A DNA stretch of 7,852 nucleotides. It comes from Globobulimina sp. Lineage: Eukaryota > Foraminifera > Rotaliida. The notes beneath the pieces were generated by a model, which saw nothing but the letters and a program-made list of their open reading frames with translations, did not search any database and was not told the DNA's origin. The stretch covers positions 1 to 7,852 of the forward strand of contig PIVH01000115.1 of NCBI GenBank assembly GCA_003354225.1. The letters are read 5' to 3'. Shown here in pieces: positions 1 to 5,952 of this stretch (positions are counted from its first letter, which is position 1; each line of letters opens with the position of its first letter). The position numbers were made by a program, and so were the translations under genes.

Positions 1-1977
1 ATTCTAGTTTCAGTGTGATTGATATCGAATGTAATGACCAATATGCATGTTATGCTTCTGACTGGAAATATATCACTGTGTCAAATATGACTGTCAGATG
101 CAATGTTGACAGCAGTTAAACGTTTCCATACAATCAGTACATATATTTGATGTATAAATACAGAATATATATATATAGATTCCTGTCGTCATCTCGAGGT
201 CATGGCCACTATTAATACTTTATTGACAATCACCGCACCCAATGCACAAGCCCTCTATGATAGCAGTCTTTGGGTATCCTGCAGTTCAGGTTGTATGAAC
301 ACACTCAATTGTATGGAAAATGTAACCTTCAGCTGTGGATCAATGGTCCCAGTCATACCTAATGATCAATGCAGAAATTGTATTTGTAATGTACCACAAA
401 ATCAAATCCAATACACACAATTTATTACCAATCAGGGATGGGATTACTGTGCGCCGACAGCATTTCCAACTGTTAACCCAACGAATCCAACCACAGAACC
501 AACAAATGATCCAACAAATGATCCAACATTCAGTCCTTCTGTAGCTCCATCTGATTATCCATCCCTACCACCTACTACAGCACCATCAAATATTCCCAGC
601 AGTGCACCAACAACATCGCCAAGTACTGCGCCAACAGTTAGTCCAACATACATTAAAGGGTTTGAGTATGGTTTTTGTTTGGATTTACAGAATCATACAA
701 AAGTATTGCATCAAACGGAGCAATTCCAATGCATTAATTATTGCAAATCAAATGAAGAATGTAGAATGATTAATCATTTTCAATATCTCAAAACAACAAA
801 TGATTCAAGATGCTACATATTTGGTACAATGTGCAAATTATCATATAACGCAATTAATAGTCCGTCATCAACTGTGTGGTTCAAAGAAATATTAAATAAA
901 CAAGAAGATATATGTAATAATTATCCATTGTATTGGAAAGATATTGTTGGTGATACATGTGAGCAATATCAACAATTCCGATGGTGTAAAAATAAAGCTA
1001 TCCTATCTCCACATAATATTAATGATGTACAATTATTGAAAGATGGCGTTTATGATTTAAATGCAGCCGATGTTTGTTGTGATTGTTCAAAGTATGGTGG
1101 TGTGTATACAATAAATAATAATACAAATTTTGTGTATAAAAATCATGAATTTAATGATAATATATTATGTGATTGGAAACACGGAAAATATAATCATACA
1201 CAATGGCAAACATGGGATAATTTAATATTATATGAATGGTGTCTTGATGTTGAAACAAGGTTTAATTTAACTGCAGATAATGATTTTTCATGCAATTATT
1301 TAATTGATTATGATGATGAATATGATTTGGATAATATGAATCAAGTAAATATTAATTTATGTGATTGGAATAATAATTCAAATATTTATAATAATACATA
1401 TTATTTTATGTTATTATGGACATTAAATAAAGAAAGAAATATTTTGTCAACTTATATTAATGCGCAATGGTTTGAAATTAATTTGGATTTATTTTCATTA
1501 CAAATAAGTACTGAGGCAATTATATCATTTGAAGAGTGTGAAAAACAAATATATTTTAATAATAATAATAGTATTTATGGCATTTATCCATGTTCAGTTA
1601 CTTCAGTATTGGATACAACAATGAATCCGACATATTATCCATCCATTAACCCATCGATATTTCCAAGTATTATACCTACAAATTTACTAACAATACAACC
1701 TACATTTTATAATCGTTACCACGCAAAAGATGAAAATGTTAATACATTATTAATTATATTACTTTGTGTCTTTGGTATTGTTATCATCATTTTATTTATT
1801 GTTATAATAATACAAAAGAAGAGAATGAATAAAAAAGAGATTGATAATAAAATGGAAATGGAAATGCAAAAACGAAAACGAAAATATATGCCTGTTGCAA
1901 ATGAGCAAAAAGACGAAGAAGAACATAATGAAACGGATGATCAACAAACCATGGCCAGTTGGCCACTAAAGCATTAA
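1..1977 (+). CDS. Single-pass cell-surface protein with Cys repeats, PTS-rich linker and PAN/apple-like domain (5' partial, two exons)
   Basis: Exon 1 is open from position 3 to 114 and exon 2 runs from 179 to the TAA at 1975-1977, giving 636 visible residues; the 5' end lies outside the window. The ATG at 202 is probably internal: no signal peptide follows it, and the upstream frame reads a C-x5-C style repeat (IECNDQYACY) that continues across the splice (VRCNVDS / N / SCRHLEV). Numbering from the ATG at 202: Cys-rich ectodomain 1-82, Pro/Thr/Ser repeats about 84-150, PAN/apple-like Cys domain about 153-230, and a second domain about 238-300 with W-x-D-x2-G-D-x-C, WC and NAADVCCDC. Next come an Asn-rich region with many N-glycosylation sequons, a short second P-S/T stretch (about 475-500), a transmembrane helix 515-537, then a charged 54-residue tail starting QKKR. 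This is a type I topology. A surface receptor or adhesion role is inferred from architecture only; no ligand can be named. The intron join is the less certain part. Confidence 0.75.
115..178 (+). other. Predicted spliceosomal intron, 64 bp, in the surface-protein gene
   Basis: The upstream frame stops at TAA 117-119. A donor GTTAAAC at 115 and an acceptor ATATATAG ending at 178 are phase-compatible: A from position 114 joins AT at 179-180 to make an Asn codon. The joined product keeps the Cys spacing expected of the repeat. A second acceptor, TACAG ending at 163, is also in phase, but it inserts KYIYI between the two cysteines and spoils the spacing. The donor is weak. The alternative reading is an upstream gene ending at 119 and a new gene starting at 202. 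Confidence 0.6.
451..657 (+). repeat. Pro/Thr/Ser-rich coding repeat (PTxxPS-type linker)
   Basis: The DNA encodes a run of short P-T/S-x-x units (for example PTND PTND and APSNIPSSAPTTSPS). It includes a 12-bp tandem copy of CCAACAAATGAT near 496-525. In protist surface proteins such stretches usually form extended, O-glycosylated stalks between folded domains. It separates the N-terminal Cys repeats from the PAN-like domain. Codon use here is less AT-rich than in the Asn-rich second half of the same gene. Confidence 0.8.
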
Positions 1978-2314
1978 TATAAAGTATTAATTTAGTCTTT
2001 CTTTTTTCTGGGGAGGGGGAGGGTGTTTGTGTTTGTGTTAGTTTGCTACTAAGTTTACGTTTTTCTTGTTATTAAAAAGATCTCAGTTTACGTTTGTTGG
2101 AACGCAGCATTGAAGATAAAATACAGTGCTCGTTGGGATGCATTGAGTTGGCGCGTTAAAATGCAGACGGACCTAGCCGTAGAAAAAAAAGTAGATATTA
2201 AAAAAGTAGATATTAATTAAACAATCTGAAAAATTTCTATACGTTTGATAAATTCAACAAAGTTACGTCGATTGTATTCTGTTGATTGATCATTCTCCAA
2301 TTTACATCTAACCA
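1978..2314. other. Convergent intergenic region with a G-rich tract and small direct repeats
   Basis: This lies between the 3' ends of the plus-strand surface-protein gene and the minus-strand BTB gene, so it should hold both termination regions. No open frame of note is seen. Visible structure: a CT-rich run followed by a G4-A-G5-A-G3 tract at 2010-2023 and TGTTTG repeats; two AGTTTACGTTT-type copies near 2051 and 2091; and a tandem pair of AAAAAGTAGATATTAA at 2186-2201 and 2201-2216. No canonical AATAAA signal was identified with confidence. Confidence 0.6.
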
Positions 2315-2825
2315 CTATGGAGAATCGTTTTGTTGTATTGTAATTTGCATCTCTTGATCGTCAACTTCTTGATGCAAAATAATTTCATCAAATGAAAAAA
2401 AAAATTGATCAGGCAACTCCTTATATGTTTTGTGAATATGACGTTGTCCAATAATAACATTACTGTCCAAAGCTAATATGTATTCAAAATACTTACCATT
2501 TCTATCAATGAAATATGAACCATCGTCATCCATCAAACATTTGACACTGTCCGTAAACCTCAAGCAAAATATGGATCTCTACTGAAGCAAATAACATACC
2601 TGCAAACAATGTTATTTATACATATTATTATGACATCATCATACAATCGAAGATGTATAAATACTGCTTGTTTATATTATTGATAAACTTATGGGGTATA
2701 ATATTACCATACCGTATACAATAAAAAATCAGGATTGGTGCTTGAGGTTTACGGACGTTGCCATATCTTTGTTTCTTTGAATTATTATTTATATCGTCCA
2801 ATGTTTCATGAAATGATCTCTTCAT
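2315..2825 (-). CDS. BTB/T1 tetramerisation-domain (KCTD-like) protein, exon structure unresolved, possibly a pseudogene
   Basis: The frame ending at TAG 2317-2315 contains DDDGSYFIDRNGKYFEYIL, the hallmark of the potassium-channel tetramerisation BTB fold (KCTD family). It is followed by a divergent version of the C-terminal half (KELPDQFFFSFDEII). This frame has no ATG of its own before the motif and is closed by TAG at 2581-2579. A second open frame upstream, first ATG at 2825, reads MKRSFHETLDDINNN and resembles the family's F-x-T-T-L-x-T-L strand. Two in-frame joins are possible. One is an intron 2559-2712 (donor GTATGG, acceptor CTTGAG), giving 118 residues. The other is removal of the inverted-repeat-bounded segment 2549-2756, giving 100 residues. 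The usual LNVGG motif is not visible, so a further 5' exon or gene decay is possible. A 10-T coding run at 2395-2404 is slippage-prone. KCTD proteins act as oligomeric adaptors; the partner here is unknown. Confidence 0.5.
2549..2756. repeat. 18-bp perfect inverted repeat bounding a 208-bp segment inside the BTB gene
   Basis: The left arm at 2549-2566 (GTCCGTAAACCTCAAGCA) is the exact reverse complement of the right arm at 2739-2756. A chance 18-bp match in a window of this size is improbable. No target-site duplication is visible (flanks ACACT and GTTGC), so a simple DNA transposon is not supported. Removing the whole segment leaves the two coding flanks in the same reading frame. A degraded third relative of the arm (CGTAAACCTTGCA) lies near 3088-3100. 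Confidence 0.75.
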
Positions 2826-2843
2826 ATTTATATCGTCCAATGT
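2787..2843. repeat. 18-bp direct repeat, offset 39 bp, in the N-terminal coding region of the BTB gene
   Basis: ATTTATATCGTCCAATGT occurs at 2787-2804 and again at 2826-2843. The 39-bp offset is a multiple of three, so on the minus strand both copies read TLDDIN in the same frame, each preceded by a K-R-S-F-like segment. This looks like a small in-frame duplication at the start of the BTB gene, with the older copy lying just upstream of the first ATG. Confidence 0.7.
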
Positions 2844-3119
2844 GTAACAGTACTTAAAACTGCGTTTTTTGAAACACGTCTTCGCTCATTTTATGATAAA
2901 GTTCATGATAACTTTAGGATTACCATATTCTGGTTGGGCTAAACACAAAATAATTAATTCATGATAAAAAAATAATTCATGATACAAAAAAAAATCATGA
3001 TAAAGTCATGATGACAAAGTGCTTTCAGACAAACGGATATATATAATATAATATATTAATATTAAAAAAAAATATAAAAACAGTATTCGTAAACCTTGCA
3101 ATTAATATAATATGATTAA
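2826..3119. other. AT-rich spacer between the 7TM-RGS gene and the BTB gene
   Basis: This holds the 3' flank of the 7TM-RGS gene and the upstream region of the BTB gene. A short minus-strand reading with an ATG near 2890 (MSEDVFQ...) stays open for only eleven codons before TAA. It could be a first exon but is not supported. The other visible structure is the TCATGATA array listed separately, poly-A runs, and an AT-alternating stretch near 3040-3060. Confidence 0.55.
2959..3013. repeat. TCATGATA repeat array with an 18-bp period
   Basis: TCATGATA starts at 2959, 2977 and 2995 (exact 18-bp spacing), with a fourth copy TCATGATG at 3006 and an outlier at 2903-2910. A-rich linkers separate the copies. 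The core TCATGA is palindromic. Location upstream of the minus-strand BTB gene and just past the end of the 7TM-RGS gene would suit a promoter or binding-site cluster, but it may be a simple low-complexity expansion. Confidence 0.6.
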
Positions 3120-4819
3120 TTACTGATTACTGTCAGCTGATAATGTATAGTTCAACAGAAATGAAGGAACATTCTTCAATTGAAGCAAAGGTTTGACTGC
3201 TTCCGAATCATTCACATTGCAGTTATTAGTAACAAATCTATCAAATGACATTTGCATTAAATGATACATTTCATCAATAATCGGATCAAAATATTCAAAC
3301 AGCTCAATATTTGTCATATCTTTATTTTTCTCAACAAAGTCCAGAAAGTTTAGATTTGAATGACCGACATACATTGCTCTTAATTCACCAGATATATTTA
3401 TTGAAAATATTTGTATTTTTTTAGCATTAATATATTTCTCATATAACTTATAAATAATTAGTAAAATATCTTCAATCTCACAGTTTCCTGCTAATTCATA
3501 AATAATCGATGAATTTGGAATTGATTTAATATTTTTCAAATTACTTATATTATAATCAAATATTAACATTTCCCCATCAGTTTCCATTGCTATTGTATCT
3601 GAATTGGACTTTACTTTTATCATTTTTTGACTCTTCTTGTTATTACCAAAATTATCACTAATTAAATTTTTAAATTGAACCATTTCACAAAAACACAATA
3701 ATATTTCGATACTGACCTCATTGCATAAATGTAATGCAAACAGTTCCAAAATATATCCGTCGATATCACTCAATAACGCTTCTCTTAATTATTGATGTTA
3801 AGATTACTGTTTTTAGCTTTCAGATTTATTCAAAATTCTCAGATGAAAGCTGAAAACAGTAATTTTAAGTACCTTAATGTTTTTGTTATAATTATTGTTT
3901 TCTGACACTCCGATTCTGATTCTGATTCTGATGCAAGTTTGGCCGCAGCAGCTAGCAATTTCAATGATTTGTCCTTCTTTAAAACAAAGCAAGTTATCAA
4001 CAACATATACACATTTAAACCAATAATTGATACATATGTTGCAGATATTGTACGTATTAAATGATAATTCCTGGAACAATAATAAAATAATAAAATATCA
4101 AATACAATAAATATAATCATAAAGAACGAGGAAAGTATCAAACTGCATCGCAACTCGTAACGTAAATGATATTTATCTAAATTATATTTATATGGTGATT
4201 TTAGATACAGTACAGACAGAATGATAATACATATTAGTAATTGTATATATATGTTGATAAAATCAATAAAAATATATTCAATGTGGTAGAGATCTGTAAA
4301 TACATATATCAGACAATAGATTATGGTTAATATTATACATATAATTGCTGATATTTTTAACATATACGTGCGATTTCCAAATCTTTTTTTATTTTTTAGC
4401 CAAAAATCTGTTTCCGTTAAATTGCGATTGATCATTGTTTTCCATTGTTGGTGTTTACAGGAATGGCGGTGATGTATATCATAATACATTAACCAGTATC
4501 GAGTAAATGCTAATATTATAATTGTATATAACAATAATTCATAGAAATAACGTAATGTTTTATGCAATTGTGGATAAGTTGCGGTTAATGGTGATACTAA
4601 ACAAAAAACATACAATGGATACAACAATGAACACAACAGGATACCCAATATGTTGATGCATTTAACAATGCGGACGTATCTATGTGGTATAATTGAATGA
4701 GTGTTCATTGTCTCTAATAACGCAACAACACAAAATTTGTGTGTGTAATAAATTTGGATTGGTATCAGGATACATATCGAACAAACAGTAGTCAGAGCTG
4801 TAACACGTAACGCTGCCAT
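3120..4819 (-). CDS. Seven-transmembrane protein fused to an RGS domain (7TM-RGS, two exons, 536 aa)
   Basis: Exon 1 is 4819-3873 and exon 2 is 3783-3120; the split codon AG/A gives Arg316. The start ATG is preceded by an in-frame TAA at 4831-4829. Exon 1 shows seven hydrophobic helices at about 6-25, 54-75, 91-111, 154-175, 183-206, 225-247 and 257-280. After TM3 comes RYWLMYYD, and before TM4 comes W-x5-K-R-F-G-N. A basic/Ala/SESE linker (281-315) leads to an RGS domain. Its pieces are FALHLCNEVSIEILLCF with MVQFK (331-354), a 70-residue insert, LYEKYINAKKIQIFSINIS (429-447) and MYHLMQMSFDRFVTN (488-502). RGS domains speed GTP hydrolysis by G-alpha, and 7TM-RGS fusions such as plant RGS1 do this at the plasma membrane. 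One usual G-alpha-contacting Asn (S-x-E-N) is Ile343 here, while Asn445 and Arg451 match conserved positions, so GAP activity is uncertain. The alternative is two separate genes, but exon 2 alone has no ATG until 30 residues in, inside the RGS core. Confidence 0.85.
3784..3872 (-). other. Predicted 89-bp intron joining the 7TM and RGS exons
   Basis: On the minus strand the donor is AAG/GTACTT (intron starts at 3872) and the acceptor is AATTAAG ending at 3784. Reading on past the donor hits TGA within eleven codons, and the downstream frame has a TAA at 3791-3789, so both sides need the splice. The phase matches, and the joined peptide TKTLREALLSDIDG runs straight into the first RGS helices. 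CTTAAC, a good branch-point match, lies a short distance upstream of the acceptor. Confidence 0.8.
3798..3868. repeat. 25-bp imperfect inverted repeat (hairpin) inside the 7TM-RGS intron
   Basis: The arms at 3798-3822 and 3844-3868 are complementary over 25 bp with two mismatches and a 21-nt loop. The hairpin starts four nucleotides after the donor and ends close to the branch-point-like CTTAAC. In the transcript it would pair two other acceptor-like sequences (TTTTCAG and AAACAG) into the stem and bring donor and branch site together. Confidence 0.8.
3912..3932. repeat. GATTCT hexanucleotide repeat encoding Ser-Glu repeats
   Basis: Three GATTCT units plus a partial one on the plus strand encode SESESE on the minus strand, in the linker between TM7 and the RGS domain. 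The tract can change length in whole codon pairs without breaking the frame. Acidic Ser-Glu runs are frequent kinase targets, and a phosphorylated linker would be natural between a receptor-like body and its RGS domain; that role is inference. Confidence 0.7.
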
Positions 4820-4931
4820 GTAGAGATTTTAGTGCTGGGGTTTAGTTTTTGTGACAAAAAATGTTTTATCCACAAAACGAGGTTTTACACTGCTTTTTCC
4901 GAAACAATATAACAATTTTGTCTTATAGATT
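4820..4931. other. Short intergenic gap between the ALKBH2-like and 7TM-RGS genes
   Basis: These 112 bp must hold the 3' flank of the ALKBH2-like gene and the promoter of the 7TM-RGS gene. AT-rich; no TATA box, repeat or RNA gene was recognised. Confidence 0.5.
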
Positions 4932-5798
4932 TTATGTGTTTCTTGGTTTCATATTTCTAAATGTTAAGCTAACTCGAACCTTTTTAACCGTTGCCCTCTT
5001 TGGAATTGAATGATACCAAAATGAATTTGTTGGATATCTCATAACAACCAAACTTCCATTTTGTAACGCAACTTTAACAGATTTTACTTGTTCAACATCC
5101 GTGGTCATAGAATTGTCCTTCTTTTTATTTTTATTTTGATTTCTAACAATATCTTTATGTTTAAATATGATATCTCGGACAGCACCAAATGATACGTCTG
5201 CAATGCTTGAAGTTGTAATCAAATCATGTTCATCATCTTTATGAAAACCAATTTTATCATTTCCATCCTTGTATCGATTTACTAAACAAAAATTAAATTC
5301 GTTTCCAATGTTATTACTTTGTTTACTTTCCGATTTATTGTTTTTATTTTCATTATTCGCGGAAGATAACTTTGTTTCTATTTTCTTTTTAATATCATAA
5401 ATTAATGGCAATTTGTTCCAATGTTTTGCTTTTACATCATTTCCGGAGAATTTATATGATGTCCAATCATCGCCAAATGCGGTTTGTTTGCGCGGAATTT
5501 TGTGCTTTTTACCAAATACAATCACCGACGATTCTTCATCATTATTATATTCTATACATTTTTCTAATTTATCCAATATTTCTGTTGATTCTTTGGATGA
5601 ATAAAAATTTGGGAAATATTGCAAATATAAATTATTTTCCCTTATCTCAATACAATAATCACTTGCTGTTGATTTGATATCCATAGTACCGACGACTCGC
5701 GTACGAAATCTGCTTTTCTTTGATACATTTGATGTATTTAACTTCCTGCGTTTTAATGGAGGGTTCCCTGTTTTAAGAGAGTGGATAGTCCTCTTCAT
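4932..5798 (-). CDS. ALKBH2: ALKBH2-type Fe(II)/2-oxoglutarate DNA dioxygenase, 288 aa
   Basis: AlkB-family enzymes oxidatively remove methyl groups from 1-methyladenine and 3-methylcytosine; the ALKBH2 group acts on double-stranded nuclear DNA. The ATG at 5798 is the first in frame; the open frame extends further upstream to a TAG at 5885-5883 but without an ATG. Key matches are PRKQTAFGD, the substrate-side segment YKFSGN, NRYKDGNDKIGFHKDDE and SFGAVRDIIFKHKD, then NGSLVVMRYPTNSFWYHSIP and RVSLTFR. Iron ligands are His186, Asp188 and His263; 2-oxoglutarate-binding arginines are Arg275 and Arg281, with the usual 12- and 6-residue spacings. An N-terminal PLKRRK (about 14-20) is a likely nuclear localisation signal. 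Two low-complexity inserts relative to human ALKBH2, an Asn/Ser/Lys-rich one near 147-165 and a Lys/Asn-rich one near 219-237, sit in loop positions. Intronless as seen. Family assignment is firm; substrate preference is inferred. Confidence 0.93.
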   Translation of the reverse strand: MKRTIHSLKTGNPPLKRRKLNTSNVSKKSRFRTRVVGTMDIKSTASDYCIEIRENNLYLQYFPNFYSSKESTEILDKLEKCIEYNNDEESSVIVFGKKHKIPRKQTAFGDDWTSYKFSGNDVKAKHWNKLPLIYDIKKKIETKLSSANNENKNNKSESKQSNNIGNEFNFCLVNRYKDGNDKIGFHKDDEHDLITTSSIADVSFGAVRDIIFKHKDIVRNQNKNKKKDNSMTTDVEQVKSVKVALQNGSLVVMRYPTNSFWYHSIPKRATVKKVRVSLTFRNMKPRNT

Positions 5799-5952
5799 GA
5801 GTTTGGGAGTTGTTTGTGGAATGTGGATGTCGCACAAAGAAATGTAAATGGATGGGAGTTGTTTGTGGATGAAAAACTTTAACTAGTAGAGTTGGCGAGA
5901 TATTACTGAATTAATGTAATATTATGCATTGATGATATACATTTTAGCCTGA
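5799..5952. other. Intergenic gap between the amidase and ALKBH2-like genes, with a 17-bp direct repeat
   Basis: These 154 bp hold the amidase 3' flank and the ALKBH2-like upstream region. TGGGAGTTGTTTGTGGA occurs at 5804-5820 and 5853-5869, 49 bp apart, just upstream of the ALKBH2-like ATG. The offset is not a multiple of three, which argues against a coding repeat and for a promoter or 5' leader duplication. Confidence 0.65.

Noticed and set aside
335-544. Plus-strand 69-codon open frame inside the surface-protein gene
   Set aside because: Overlaps the well supported Cys/PTS coding frame and shows no domain of its own; a frame shadow.
2567-2738. Simple inversion of the missing BTB N-terminal half between the 18-bp arms
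   Set aside because: Reading the inverted segment in frame gives no LNVGG-like strand and hits a stop, so an inversion does not restore the domain.
2549-2756. Classical MITE or DNA transposon
   Set aside because: Inverted repeats are present but no target-site duplication is visible, and no second copy of the body is in the window.
2959-3013. CRISPR-like array
   Set aside because: Repeats are only 8 bp with A-rich spacers in a eukaryotic context; no CRISPR features.
3771-3773. TTG starts for the RGS, BTB and ALKBH2 frames
   Set aside because: These frames open at TTG codons, which are not expected starts in a nuclear eukaryotic genome. An intron join (RGS), an unresolved exon (BTB) and a downstream ATG at 5798 (ALKBH2) explain them better.
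3813-4079. Minus-strand 88-codon open frame overlapping exon 1 of the 7TM-RGS gene
   Set aside because: Runs in another frame through TM7, the SESE linker and the intron; no coherent protein features.
5405-5677. Two plus-strand open frames antisense to the ALKBH2-like gene
   Set aside because: Antisense to highly conserved catalytic-domain sequence; composition follows the opposite strand.
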